DNA of 64,000 nucleotides, taken from Eulemur rufifrons. Lineage: Eukaryota; Chordata; Mammalia; Primates; Lemuridae. The notes under the pieces are model-generated. The model was not told the origin of the DNA, searched no databases, and worked only from the letters and a program-made list of their open reading frames with translations. A program made the translations under genes and the position numbers. The DNA lies in NCBI RefSeq assembly GCF_041146395.1, contig NC_091012.1, positions 14,250,193 through 14,314,192 of the forward strand. The letters run 5' to 3'. Of the stretch, positions 41,571 through 55,129 are shown in pieces. Position 1 is the stretch's first letter; every line of letters starts with the position of its first letter.

Positions 41571-41917
41571 GTAGGTGAGATTCAGTAAAGCAGATAACAA
41601 GTGTTACAGAGCCAAAGCTGAAGGAGAAAGGCAGATATAAAAATGTGGTTTGGAATGCTCCGCTCTATTGGAAATGTTTTTTGAGAAGCCTGTGTATGTT
41701 TCTCTTTCTCTTACAGAAGGACATCTTCTGTCCCATGCTCTTAAAGTCTCTAAGAACTGTACCCCTACAGTGATCTTCCTTAGAATTCAGTGAGAGCTAA
41801 AGTTCTTGTCATGGCTTATAAGGGACTACGTTATCTGTAAACACTTCTATTGTTCGGGAAGATATGGGAATATCTGTACATATTCTGAAGACCTCTACAT
41901 TAAAGCATCTTTTGACA
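41571..41917. other. Intron 3 start, unassigned
   Basis: No repeat recognised. A TTACAG acceptor-like site near 41715 is followed by a partly open stretch, not supported as an exon. Confidence 0.35.
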
Positions 41918-42201
41918 GCGTTTTGCTTTGCTGCCCCATCTGGAGTACAGTGGTTGATCATACCTCTCTGCAAACTGAAACTTCTGGGCTCTAGGGATCC
42001 TACTACCTCAATCTTACGAGTACCTAGGACTATGGGCATGAGCCACCATGGCCAGCTGATTTATTCCTATTATTATTATTTTTGTTAAAATGGAGTCTCA
42101 TTATGTGCCTGGGGCTGGTTTCAAGATCCTTACCTCAACTGATCCTTCTTTCATGGCTTCCCAAAGGGCTGGGATTATAGTTGTGATCCACCATGCCCAG
42201 C
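41918..42201 (-). mobile_element. Very old Alu-like dimer, antisense
   Basis: The order of Alu landmarks is kept (TCTGGAGTACAGTGGTTGAT, TACCTAGGACTATGGGCATG, TGGAGTCTCATTATGTGCCT, GGCTGGGATTATAGTTGTGA) but divergence is high. No long linker insert. Confidence 0.8.
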
Positions 42202-42759
42202 TCCATTTTTGAAGTTCCTTTTGTTGCCTCATTTTTGAAATGTGTAAAAGGGAATAGTGGAGAAATTGTGATTTGCTTCAGTAATGCTAGAAACACTAGG
42301 GACAGATGTTTCATATTTTCTGCATCATGATTCACAATTCTAAGGTTTCAGAGGCAATCCTACAGAAATTCAGACTCATTAATTTTATACAAATGCATGG
42401 TCTCTTCCTAAACCTAAGAACATCTAATGATATTTCACTTCGAAATATCCTTTTTTCTTTTTTTATGTATATTCTTTTTTCTAGTATAAAATAAGAGTAA
42501 AATTTCAACTTTATTGTAACCAAATTCCCAAACTGTAATATAGTTTATTTTCCCTACTCACTTCATAGAATTCTTAAATATACTGTCTCCTTGAGTGCTT
42601 CAAATTGCTGAATATATTCAGCAATTGATGCATTATATATTGATACTTATATTCCATAATTTTCCACTATTTAGTACTATCAGGAAATTGTCATTCATAT
42701 ATATGTGTGTATGTGTGTATATATATTTGTGTTTGTGTGTGTGTGTTTAACTGGTAAAT
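42202..42759. other. Unassigned; TG/TA microsatellite
   Basis: A (TG/TA)n run lies at 42694-42748. The remainder is AT-rich without assignment. Confidence 0.5.
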
Positions 42760-42839
42760 TTTTCCGCAAATAAGAATTGCATAACTGTATATATTTATTG
42801 TATACATTGTAAGTATTGCTGCAGTATACATGGGAGTGA

Positions 42840-44110
42840 AGAATTTTCTTGAGATATTCATTTTACACCTTTGGTTATACTCATAATTAGAATTGATGAA
42901 TGATAAGGCAGTTCTATTATTTACATTTTTAAACAAATCTCTGATGATATTACCGATTTACAATCAATAACTGTACAGGGATTGCTTTTCTGCACACTTT
43001 ACCCACACTTGTTATGTCTCTTTTTTTGGACATTAGCCATTTTAACAGTTGTGAGGTGATACCTTATGATAATTTTGATTTGTGTTTGCATGATATTTTG
43101 GTGATGCTGAGTTACTCTTCATGTTACCTTCATAAAAGAATTTTATGCCTCCCATTTAAATCTTTATTACATCTGGAGTTATTTTTTGAATATCATGTAA
43201 GAAAAATAGCCTATTTTTATTCATTTGTTTGTGGGTATCCAGTTTTCCAGCAACAAGCATTGAACAGACCATAATTTATGCATTGTGCATTGCTAGTGCC
43301 TTAGGTAAAGGTTGGTTGACTTTATATACTTCAGTTTATTTCTGAGCTCTCCATTCTGTTCCATTGTTTTTTGTGTTGGTTTTATGTGCATATTTTGTTT
43401 TTATTACTATCACCTTGAAATATAGTTTGAAACCAGAAAGTGTGATGCCAGAACCTTTTTTTCTTCTTTTTCAATATTGTTCTGGCTCATCAAAGTTACA
43501 TGAGATATCATCCAAATGTTAGGATTTGTTTGTTAATACTGTGAGTAATGCTCCTGGAATTTTGATAGGGAGTGCATTGAATCTATACATTGTTTTGGAT
43601 AATATCTTTCTATTTACTCATGTCATCTTCAACTTCTTTTATTAATATCTTATAGTACTCAATGTAAAGTTGGTTTTTTTTTACTACTTTGGTTAAATTT
43701 ATTTCTTAGCATTCTATTCTCTTGATGTTATTGTAACTGAGAGTGTTTTCCTTTTTTATTGGATAGTTTATTAATGTGTAGAAAAACAACTGATGTTTGA
43801 ATGTAAATTTTATATCCTGTGACTTAACTGAGTGGTTTTATTACTTTATAAGGGGTTTTTTTTTCCTGTCTTCTTTATGGTTTTTGATATATAAGATAAT
43901 GCCATCTGCAAACACTGTTATTTTTACTTTTTCCTGTCTAATATGAGTGGATTCTTCTCATGTTCTTGCCTAGTTTTTCTACTTAGGTCTTGTAGTAATA
44001 TCATAAAATAGAAGCATTAAGAGTGGTTGCACATTATCCTTATATTGGTATCTGTGTATGTGAAGAATTAAATACCTTTTCTAGTTTTATAAGCTTGTTT
44101 CGGAAGTTAA
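42840..44110 (-). mobile_element. Old L1 ORF2 fragment
   Basis: Antisense ORF2 phrases in order: TTGTGAGGTGATACCTTATG, GAAATATAGTTTGAAACCAG, TTTTGATAGGGAGTGCATTG, ACTTTGGTTAAATTTATTTC, TATAAGATAATGCCATCTGC. No intact frame. Confidence 0.88.
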
Positions 44111-44889
44111 AGATGTTTCTTTTTGGGTACTTGGGCTAAAGGTATGTCCACTGGGTTTTCAATGAAGAGTTGCTGTATCTAGGTCACAAGGCTGCCTCTT
44201 GCTCTGCAGTGGAGTCTGCATTTGATGGGCCAGTTCTGAAGGGCCTGCGTGGTTTTCAATCCTCTCTTGTTTCTGGGTAAGCTGGTTACATTCAGGATTT
44301 TGATCTCTATGATACATACTAGGGTATGTTTGTGCAGTTGAGTCTGCGTATGGTGGGGCTGATACCAGCTGTGTGCATGGGTGTGGCTCCCAATGAGTAC
44401 CTTGGAAGTTTCCCTTCAGGTCTCTGTGTGGATCTATGCACTTAAAGAACTGGCCATGGACTGTAGTTGAGACAGCTGTAGCAGAGTCACAGGTCTGCTT
44501 TTCAGATTACAGTAAGACCAAATTATTCAGGTCTGCCTCCATGACTGCAGATAGGTGTGTTTCTCCCAAAGTCTCTGGATGAGCAGCACCACTGCAACTT
44601 TGTCACAGGGAACAGTTAGAGACTCCATGTATCCAGATTGGTTGACCCAAGATGTAGTCTGTAGTCATGACAATGGGTCCTTAATTTTGGCACCTGAATG
44701 AGAGCCTGAATATTCAAAATGACCCTCCAGGATCTATGGTTCCACTAGGGTTTAATGACCTTCTATTTAAGTCCCCAAATTCAGATAAGTGTAATTTTCC
44801 ATGGATGGCCACCAAGTTTTTGTTGTTGTTTGGAAAAATACAAGCGGATCCTTCACCTCCCACCATATTAATGAGTTTAGTCTCCTTAT
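44111..44889. other. Unassigned, GC-richer block; possible old L1 5' region
   Basis: Repeated TCTGCxTxTGxxGGGCC-like phrases resemble antisense 5' regions of old L1 elements, but I cannot confirm it. It lies between two antisense L1 pieces. Confidence 0.3.
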
Positions 44890-44989
44890 ATATTTTTAAT
44901 TTCTGATCTGTTCTGTTTCAATTTTTTATAATTTTAGAATCAAAGGTTCAGAATAACATGACAGCATTTCAATTTCTCTACATTCTCAC

Positions 44990-45484
44990 CATATGTATGT
45001 ATGTATGTATTTGTATATATATTTATTTATTTAAAAGCTCTCAATGTAATGAATGTGAGGTGATATTTCATTGTGATTTTGCTTTGCATTTCTCTAAAGA
45101 TTAACAATTTTCAGAATCCTTTCAAATTTTGTTTGTCCGTTTGTATTTCTTCTTTGCAGAAATGCCAGATCAATCCATTGTCCATTTTTCAATCAAGCTA
45201 TACACTTTTTGTTGTTGAATTTTAGTCATTGTTTATATCTTCATGATGTTAACCCCTATCAAATATGTGATTTGCATCTATTTTTACCCATTTTGTAGGA
45301 GGCATTTTTACTCTACTTAGTCTTTTCTTTGTGCAGAAATTTTGAAGTTTGATGAAATGCCATTTTTCTTTTCTTCATTTTTATTGCTTATGCATTTGAT
45401 ATGACATCTACTAAAACAGTGCCAGGACCAATAGCATGATCTTTCCCCTTTATTTTCTTCTAAGAGTTTTATACATGTATTTCT
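44990..45484 (-). mobile_element. Old L1 3' part
   Basis: A TATG/TATT short repeat (44994-45030), then antisense ORF2-end phrases (GAGGTGATATTTCATTGTGA, AACCCCTATCAAATATGTGA, AATTTTGAAGTTTGATGAAA). Confidence 0.75.
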
Positions 45485-45876
45485 CTTTTTTTTATTTCAG
45501 CTTATTATGGGGGTACAAAAGATTAGGTTATGTATATTGCCCATACCCCCGACACTCCCTGAGTCAGAGCTTCCAGCGTGCCCATTCCCCAGACAGTGCG
45601 CATTGCACTCATTATGTATGTATACACCCATCCCCTCCCCCACCCACATCTGCCCGACACCCGATCAATGTTATTCCTGAATGTGCTCTTAGGTGATCAG
45701 TGAAACCAATTTGACAGTGAGTACATGTGGTGCTTATTTTTCCATTCTTGGGATACTTCACTTAGGAGAATGGGTTCCAAGTCAATTGCCCATCAATACA
45801 TGAGTGGATTAATAAAATGTGGTATATGTATACCATGGAGTACTACTCAGCTATAGGAAAGAATGGTGATATAGCA
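45485..45876 (-). mobile_element. Young L1 3' end with 5' inversion
   Basis: 45485-45780 is the antisense single-module 3' UTR and ORF2 end, stopping at GAATGGGTTCCAA. 45783-45876 is the next upstream part of ORF2 but in sense orientation (GCCCATCAATACATGAGTGG, GTATATGTATACCATGGAGT, GGTGATATAGCA). This is the twin-priming arrangement. Confidence 0.9.
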
Positions 45877-45999
45877 TGTTGTTTTTATTCCTGAAGATTT
45901 GTTTTCAAATCAAGAAGTGCAATGTCTCTTTGTTTTTATTTTCTAAAACAGTCTGACTATTTATTGTTTCAATACATTTTAGAATTTATTTTATTTATT

Positions 46000-46295
46000 T
46001 TATTTATTTCAGCTTATTATGGGGGTACAAAATTTAGGTTATGTATATTGCCCATCCCTCCCTACCCCCCCGTCAGAGCTTCAAGCATGTCCATTACCCA
46101 GACAGTGTGCATCACACTCATTATTTAGGTATACCCCCATCCCCTCCTGCCACCCCCTCATCTGCCCGACACCTAATTGGTGTTATTCCCAAATGTGCAC
46201 TTAGGTGATGATCAGGGAAACCAATTTGCTGGTGAGTACATGTGGTGCTTATTTTTCCATTCTTGGGATACTTCACTTAGTAGAATGGGTTCCAA
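46000..46295 (-). mobile_element. Young L1 3' end, 5'-truncated
   Basis: TTTCAGCTTATTATGGGGGT, then the single-module 3' UTR and the end of ORF2 to GAATGGGTTCCAA, the same L1 position at which the inversion at 45780 occurs. Confidence 0.92.
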
Positions 46296-48480
46296 ATCCT
46301 TTATGTATCTCCAGATCAAGTATGATTGGAACTTATTGACATTGCATTAAATTTGTATATTACTGTAGATACTATTGACATCTGAACAATTTTAAATTAT
46401 CTGACCATTGAGCATGAATACATTTAAGAGTGTGTTTAATTTTGACATATTTTTGTATTAGCCAGTTTATCTTTTGCTTTTGATTTCTAGGTCCACTTCA
46501 TTTTTGCCAAAAAATATATATTGTATGTTTTATGTTTTTAGCCTTCTTCAAGTTGATAAGACTTAAGTGTCCTAACAGCATTTGCCATGTCTGATTGAAA
46601 CTATTGTGTATTCTGCTATCTTTGACTGAAGATCTCTGTAAATATCTTTCACATCTAACTGGTCTATAATGTTTTTCCCATTATCTCTTTCTTATTGATC
46701 TTCTATCAAATTTTTGTATTCATCATTGAAAGTGAGGTCTCCAAGTCTCCTATAATTAGTGTGTTGCTAGGTGTTTCTTGCAACACTTCTGTCCACACTT
46801 TTGTTCATATTTTCTTAATATATTTAAAAGCCATGATGGATATAATGTATATTTAAAAATATCTATGATAAAATATGTGCATTGCATATATATCTTCTAT
46901 GTGTATTCTGTGCTATAGATTTCTGCTAAATGACCCATTTTATCATTATATTATAAGCAGTCTTTGTCTCTTCTAATGGTTTTTGACTTAAAGAATATTT
47001 CCTTTCATTATGGCCAAAATATCCTCCTCTAATTATTTACATACATTTATTTTTACAATTACTTTCAACCAATTTGACTTTTCAGAGCTAAAGGAAGGCT
47101 TTCGTAGGTGGCATATTGTAGGGCACTGTTTGTTTTTAATTGATAATGTCATCTTATTTTTCATTAGAGAATTTAAACCACTTATATTTAAAGTAACGTC
47201 TAAAGGATATGAAGTTACCATTGAAATTTGTTAATTCTTCCCCATGTGTCCTGTAGATACATGGTCCCTCACTGCCTGTCTTATTCTCTTTATTTTTGTT
47301 TCCTTGATTTTGACATGACATGCTTTGATTGCTTTCCCATTTGCTTTTGCATACCTTCTACAGGCATTCTGTTTGTGACCACATTAGGAAATGGAGACTA
47401 CCTAAATAATCTCTATGTTATAACAATATATCTTAATCTCATACGTCTTAAAGTGCCACATGTTCTTATTAACGTCACAAATTATACCTTTTATATCATA
47501 TATATGAGAACAGATATTTTCATATTTATGCCTTCAGTTTTTTTTTAATTCTATAGAATTATTATGAGGGTTTATGAACCATCATGATCATATAGAATTC
47601 TATATCTGTTTATAGATTTATCTTTAACACAGAGCTTTATGTTTTTAAGTGTTTATAATGCTACCCAACATCATTTTATTTTTCATCACAGTGGACTCCC
47701 TTTACCTTTCTTCTGGCCTATTCCCGTGGTGATGAACACCATTGACTTTTGCTTAACTTGGAAAATCTTTAATTTTTCTCTTGTTTTTGAAAAAATATTT
47801 CCCAGAGGAAGCTTTCTTAGTTGGTAGTATTTTTTTTTATCACTCTGGAATTTAGAAAATTCTCAGCTGCCTTATTCTCCAAATAATCTTTCTGCCATTT
47901 TCCCACTATATTCTTCTTCTAGGAATCTTTCTTAGATACATTGGTCTACCTGATTGTGTCCAAGGGTCCCATACTCCACCTTCAGTTGTCTCCCTTTTAA
48001 AATTTTGCTTCCATGACTCAATATTTATAAATGAAATGTCTTCAACTTTCTGATTCTTCTGCTTCATTAAGTGTGCTTCTGTGCTTCTCTAGAGAATTTT
48101 TCAACTCAGTTATTGTATTTTTCAGATCCACAATTTGTGTGGGTTCTTGTTATAGTTTTTATGTCTGTTAATATCTCAGTTTCTTCAGGCATCATTTTGC
48201 AGATTTTGTTGTCTGTGTTTTCTTTTTGTTTGTAGGGGATGTTTCAGATGATTATTTTTAATGTTTTTCAGATACTGCAAATATCTCCATTTCTTAAGAA
48301 TTGATTCCTGGAGATTTATGTTTTTTGTTGCTGTGAAATAGGTTTTGTGAATCCTCTGCATTCCCTGAAATCTTGTGATAAGTTCAGTTAATTTTATCTT
48401 TGTTTTTACCTATGTATTGTAATTTTGTGTGACAATATTCAACTCTGCTCCCTTTAACACAGTATGAGTTACTATTTAAA
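46296..48480 (-). mobile_element. Old, strongly decayed L1
   Basis: Antisense ORF2-like phrases (GAGGTCTCCAAGTCTCCTAT, AGCAGTCTTTGTCTCTTCTA, ACCACTTATATTTAAAGTAA) and an ORF1-like antisense part (about 48060-48300, TATCTCAGTTTCTTCAGGCA). Many stops; boundaries uncertain. Confidence 0.65.
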
Positions 48481-48689
48481 TTGGAATTAGCAATTTAGCC
48501 ATTGCTAAAATAATTCTGTATGTGTTGGCTTGCCGGTATGAGTAAAAATTGTGTCTAGTGTGTTTCAAACTTACTTGTTTTCTTGGTTTGTGGTCTATAA
48601 TTCTTTTATCTTGACTAGGTGAGTAGTCATAAAAATTGTAATTTCAGCAGCTCTTTATTGGTGAATGTGTATTATCTTTGTGTGAGAGA

Positions 48690-51600
48690 AATAATCATGT
48701 AAGGAAACTTCAAGATGGCTGACGAGAATCAAGGCTTGTTGGACCTTTCAGGTAGAACAGTTGAGAATTCAACAGATGGGAGCGGAGGATGATTCCTGGT
48801 CAGTAGTGGACCATAGAGTCTGAAATAAGTGGATTCCAGGACACTAAGAGCAGGTAATGAGCAGCTGAGAAGAGAGGAGGATAGAAAGTAGGAACTGGCA
48901 CAAACAAAATCATAGAACTTCTGGAGCCCAGGGAAAAAGTAAGGGATTTTGACCTCCCCCACCCAGGTGCCTCAAGCCTGCAATACGATGCATGTCTCTC
49001 ATGCCATGTGAATGTGCTATGAGCAACAAGAGAGGCAGCATCACTACACCTGGACACCCCATCTTCTGCACCGGATACATTCCAGGCATCCCAGGAAGTA
49101 ATTTTGGTTTAAGGTTCTCATAGCTGTGTGACCACACTCATCCCATAGCAACTGCCAAAGCACCTTGCACTGAGTGACTAAGCCTGCTTTGGGTAACAGG
49201 TAGCACACTTCCAGCAAAAGCTGCCCTGAGTGACTGAGCATGCCTTTGGCAATGGGGTGCAAACTACCAGCCAAGCCTGCCTTGGAAAGTGTACCTGGTG
49301 CTGCAACTCAGAGAGGAGGAGGTTGGCCTGGCACTCAAGCTTCCTGAGAGTGTTACAGGAAGACCATGGCCCGTTCTCGCCACCATAGCTGATGCTGGAA
49401 TTCTCTGTGCTGAGATGCCCAGCTCTCAGTGCCACAGGTGCATTTTCACCTAGGTACAGCAGTGTGGCCTCAGCCTGTGATCTTCCCATTGACAGGTACT
49501 TGGTGCATCTGCCTGCTAATAGCAAAGTCAACAGGATCAGAAGCACTGAGGAAGGGTCCCAGTTTCAAAATCAGGCAGTGAATGAAAGGCTGTGTCCATT
49601 GGGAGGGTGTGGAGGAGAAAAGGAAAACACTGGTCTATCAATGTTCCCCCTCCAAACCTACCCTCGGGAACTGCCATATTGGATTTTGCTAAACCAGGGA
49701 GAATCAATTTGCATAAATACTGGTTCCCATGTAACTAAATTCATCTGGTGCCTCCATCTGACTTATAGAAGCTGCCTGCAACACCACTCACTTTAATAGA
49801 GAGTTCAGCTTGATCCAAAAGTTCCTTGAGCTGACACTGTTCCCCAAGGGGAAGTGTCCCTCTGGCAGAGTTTCCTGAGGGTAGAGAGAAGACAATATAG
49901 TTGAATGTGGTCACTTCAGCCCCTTCTGGACCCAGAGGCATGGAATGGACCTTTAATCTATACATATCTGTGAATAGCATTTGTGGGACTGTAGGACAGC
50001 ATAATCCAACCTAACCTCACCCAGCCTAATTCCCCACCTGCCTCTTCTGTGGTAGTAAATAAATGACTTACATGGAGGTTTCAGGGCCCCCACCCAATGC
50101 CTGGGGTATTGGAGGGCTTCTACTGAGGAGCTAGAGCTGGTCACAGGATCCAAAAACAATAGTTTACCTTCTTCCTTCCTGCAAACACCATCTGCTGACA
50201 GGGAGATAAACTCACATGCCTGTTACACATTTACTCAGTCATAGAGGATGTAGTTGATTCTCACTCACAAGCACTAACTAACTCAGAAAATAAACTGTGT
50301 ATATCATTATCTAAACAAAAGAAAATCCAAAATAAAGAAGCAAAGTCTGCTCCAGATGAGAAGGAACCAGCAAATGGACTCTGGATGTATGAAGAATCAG
50401 AGTGAAGCATCACCCCCAAATGCGAACACCAGCTCCCTAGCAATGGCTACCAACCAAAAACAGAATACTGAAAGGACCTATGAAGTATTTCAAACATTGA
50501 TAGAAAGGAAGCTTCATGAAATTCAAGATAAAATGGAAACCCAACACAAAGAAACCACAAAAACTATGCAAAAACAGAATGAAAAATTTACAAAAGATAT
50601 TGAATTAAAGAAAAATCAAACAGAGTTTCTGGAAAGGAAAAATTCATTCAACGAATTACAAATCACAGTGGAATGCCTTAAGAACAGGTTACATCAGGCA
50701 GAAGAAAGAAACTCAGAACTTGAAACAACACCTTTCAATTACACAAGTCAATCACAGAGATAGAGCAGAGAAATAAGAGGAATGAGCAAAGCCTACAAGA
50801 TACATTGGATCATGTAAAGAGGCCTAAGATAAGAATCTTAGGGACTCCTGAGGGTGAAGGAGAAAATAAAGAAGGGTTGTATAATTTTGGGGGTAAAATT
50901 AAGGAAAATTTTCATGTCCCTGCTACAAATCTACATATCCAGGTTCAAGAAGCTCACAGAACCCTTTGGAGATTCATCAAGGGACAAAAATTCACAGCAC
51001 ATTGTCATCAGACTGGCCAAAATAAACATGAAAGAGATACTCCTAAAAGCCATAACGTGAAAGGAGCAGGTAACGTACAAAGGAAACCCTGTTAGACTAA
51101 CTATAGATCTCTCAGCTGGGATCTATAAGTCAAAAGGGATTGGGGCCCTATTGGGTCTTCTCAAACAGAATAATGCCCAGACTAGATGTTTGTGTTTTCC
51201 AAAATTAAGTTGCACTTGAGGTGAAAATAAAGTCTTTCTCAGACATGCGAACACTGAGGGAATTCATCAAGACAAGACCTTCTCTGCAGGGAGTACTCAG
51301 AACTTCATTATTCATAGATCAGCATGATAAACACTTAACAGCATGAAATCACCCAAGAGCTAAGGTAGAAGTCCAGTGGCTTAAGAGATAAAACAAACCA
51401 ACAACATTCAACTCAACAGGATGAACAGAAATCCACCACATTAATCAAATATTTCAATAAATGTGAATGGTTTTAACTACCTAGTGGAGAGACATACGCT
51501 GGCTGAATACATAAATATACACAAGCAAGTATCTGCTATCTTCAGGAAACACATTTAACCTACAAGGACTCATCTAGACTAAAGGTCAAATGACAACATT

Positions 51601-54600
51601 GTATGCTAATTGAAACCCAAAGAAAGCTGGAGTAACAGTTCTCATATCAGATAACTTCGACTTCAAATCAACAAAAGTAATGAAAGAGAAAGATGGCCAT
51701 TATATAATGACAAATGGAACAGCTCTGCAAGAAGGTATAAAAATCTAAAATATTTATTATGCACCAAACACAGGAGCACAGAGATTCATACCGCTAAAAC
51801 TACTTGACCTAAACAAAATCATAGATAATACAACCATAATGCCAGGGACTTCAACACCCTGCTGACAGAACTATACAGCTCCTCCAAACAGAAAATAAAC
51901 AAAAAGACAAGGAACTTAAATAAAACTCCAGAACATATGGGCCTACCAGACAGTTACAGAACATTCTATCTGAAAACACCAAAAAATACTTTTGGCTCAT
52001 CAGCTCAGAGGACATTCTCTAAGATTGATCATGTCCTAAGCCATAAAAAATGTCCCCCCAAATTAAAAAAAAATAGAAATTATACCATGCATTTTCTCAG
52101 ACCACACTAGAATAAAATTAGAAATCAGCAACAGAAACACTCATCTCTACACAAAGTCATGAAGACTAAACAACCTACTGCTGAATGATTGCCAGATCAA
52201 GGAGGAAATTAAGATGCAAATGAAAATATTCTCTCAACTAAATGATAATGGGACACAAGTTATCCAAATCTTTGAAAACAGCTAAAGCACCCTGAGAGGA
52301 AAATTCATAGTCATAAATCCCTACATACAAAAGACAGAAAGGTAACAAATCAACAATGTAATGAATCAACTGAAAGAACTGAAAAAGGATGAGCAAACCA
52401 ATCCCAAACTCAGCAGAAGAAAGAATATAGCCAAGATCACAACAGAACTAAATGAAATTGATAACCAAGGAACTATATAGAAGATTAATCAAGCAGAAAG
52501 TTGGTTTTTGAATAGATAAACAAAATCGACCTGTCTTTTATGAGGTTAACCAGAAGCAGAAAAGATAGGACTCTAATAAGCTCAATTTGGAATGAAAAAG
52601 GAGAAATTACAACTGATTCCACAAAAATACAAAATATCATCTTTGAATATTCTAAAAATCTCTATGCACATAAACATGAAAACGTGGAGAAAATGGACAA
52701 ATTCTTAGAAAAATCAGCCTCCCTAGGCTCATTCATGATGATATACAATTCTTGAACAGACCAATATCAGGACTGGTATTGAAGTAGTAATAAATAACCT
52801 TCCTCAAGAATAAAGTCGTGAACCACATTGTTTCACTCCTGAATTCTACCATAATTAAAAATAAGTACTGGAGCCTATCCTGTAGAAATTATTGTACAAC
52901 ATTGAAAAGGAAGAAATCCTCCCCAACACATTTTACAAAGCCAACATTGCCTGGATACCAAAGCCAGAAAAGGACAGAACAAAAAGAAGAAAAATACAGA
53001 GAAATATTCCTTATGAATATGGATAAAAATTCTAAATAAATTCCTAGAAAATGGATTCAGCTGATCTTCAAAGAAATAATCCATTATGATCAAGTGGGCT
53101 TCTTTCTAGAGATGCAGGCATGGTTGAACATATGCAAATCTATTAATCTAATTACATACATGAAAGGGAAATAAAAGATTCTGACAAGAAACTACTGGAG
53201 TTGATAAACAGTTCAGAAAAGTCTCAGGTTACAAAATCAGTGTACACAAATCAGTAACCTTCACATGGGCCAACAACTGTGAAACTGAGAACCAAATCAA
53301 AGACTCATACCTTTCATAATAGCTACAAAGTAAACGAAATACTTAGGAATATATCTAACTAAGGAGGTGAAGGACTTCTACAGGGAGAATTACAAAACAC
53401 TGAGGGAGGAAATAGAAGATGATGCAAACATATGGAAAAGCATACCATGCTCATAGACAGGCAGAATCAACATGATTAAAATGTCTATACTACTGAAAAT
53501 AATCTATACATTCAATACAATCCCTGTTAAAATATTAACAAGATATTTCACAGATTGAGAAAAAGTAATTCTACGCTTCATATGGAACAAGAGAAGACCC
53601 CATATAACAAAACCAACCTTAAGGAAAATGAACAAATTGGGAGGCATCCATTTACCAGACTTTAAGGTATAGTGCAAGAGTATAGTAACGAAAACAGTGT
53701 GGTACTATCACAAGAACAGGACATAGACCAATGGAAGAGATCTGAGAACCCAGACATAAAACCATCATCATATAGCCATGTGATAGCAGACAAGAACATA
53801 CACTGGGGAAAGGAATCCCTATTCAATAAATGGTTCAGTGAAAATTAGATAGCCACACGTAGGAGACTAAAACAGAATCTGAACCTCTCATCTGTCACAA
53901 AAAGCAACTCACAATGGATAAAAGACTTAAACCTATGTCGTGAAATCACAAGAATCCTAGAAGAAAATGTTGAAAATACTCGTACAGACTTCAGCCTAGG
54001 CAAAGAATTTATGAGGAAGACCCCAAAAACTATCACAGAAACAACAAAAATAAGTAGATGGGACCTGATCAGACTAGAAAGCTTCTGCACAGCCAGTGAA
54101 AGTATAACTAGAGCAAATAGACAAGCTAGAGAATGGGAGAAAATATTTGCATGCTATATATCCAATAAATTGCTAATAACTAGAATTTATATATAACACA
54201 GGAAAATCAGTAAGAAAAACAATAAAACAACCCCATTAAAGGTGTGAAAAGGACATCAACAGAAAGTTTTTTAAAGAAGATGTACTAATGGGCAGCAAAC
54301 ATATGAAAAAAATGTGCACATCTCTAATCATCAGAGAAGTGCAAATGAAAACCACAGTGAGATATCACTTTACTCCAGTGAGAATGGCTTTTATCAATAA
54401 GTTCAAAACAAGTGTAGGTGTGGATGTAGAGAGATAGGAACACTTATATATACTTCTGGTGGGACTACAAACTGGTATAATCTCTATGGAAAGTTATATG
54501 AAAACACATCAAAGTACTAAAAGTGGAACTACCATTTGATCTGGCAATTCCACTACTTGGTATCTCCCCAATGAAAAAAATGTCATGCTCTAATAAAGAC

Positions 54601-55087
54601 ATCTGCACTTGAATGTTTATAACATCACAATTTACAATTGCAAAGATGTTGAAACAACCTTGGTAATTATAAATACATGCATATAAATATATGTATAAAT
54701 ACATATAAAAATGTGATATTTGTATACCATAGAGTAGTACTAAGCCTCAAAAATCAGTGGTTAAATAACATACATGGTATTATCCTGGATTGTATTGGAG
54801 CCCATTCTTTGAAGTAAAGTATCACAAGAATGCAAAAACGTGCACCACACATGCTCACTATCAAATTGTTATCAATTGATCCACACATATGAGACCAAAT
54901 AGAAGTAAAAATCAGCAGGTATTGGACCACTGGAAGGGTGTGTAGGGGTTGGGAAAATTCACATCTAATGAGTGTGGTGCACACAATGTGTGGATGCGCA
55001 CACTTGTAGGTTTGATCACTTGGTGCAAAAGCAATAAATATAATCTGAATGATTTACTGCCATAATACTTTGAAATTAAAAAAAAGA
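48690..55087 (+). mobile_element. Decayed near-full-length L1
   Basis: About 6.4 kb in canonical order. The 5' UTR starts near CAAGATGGCTGACGAG (48710) and is about 1.6 kb long. ORF1 lies at 50356-51095, with a coiled-coil-rich N-part (KLHEIQDKMETQHKETTKTM) and a broken RNA-binding C-part (TFRKPH-like region absent, RLAKINMKEILLKAI present). ORF2 at about 51480-54700 has numerous stops (for example [17 protein letters not shown] at 52590, matching the L1 ORF2 text before the reverse transcriptase). Then a 3' UTR and an A-run (55078-55087). Neither frame is intact. It lies in sense within intron 3 of the KRAB-ZNF gene. Confidence 0.88.
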
Positions 55088-55129
55088 AACAGTTTTATAG
55101 TATGTAGGATAGTTTTGAAAAGCCTCATA

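Noticed and set aside
43014..43274. Open frame at 43.0-43.3 kb and similar ones in intron 3 as extra exons
   Set aside because: They fall within antisense L1 ORF2 text.
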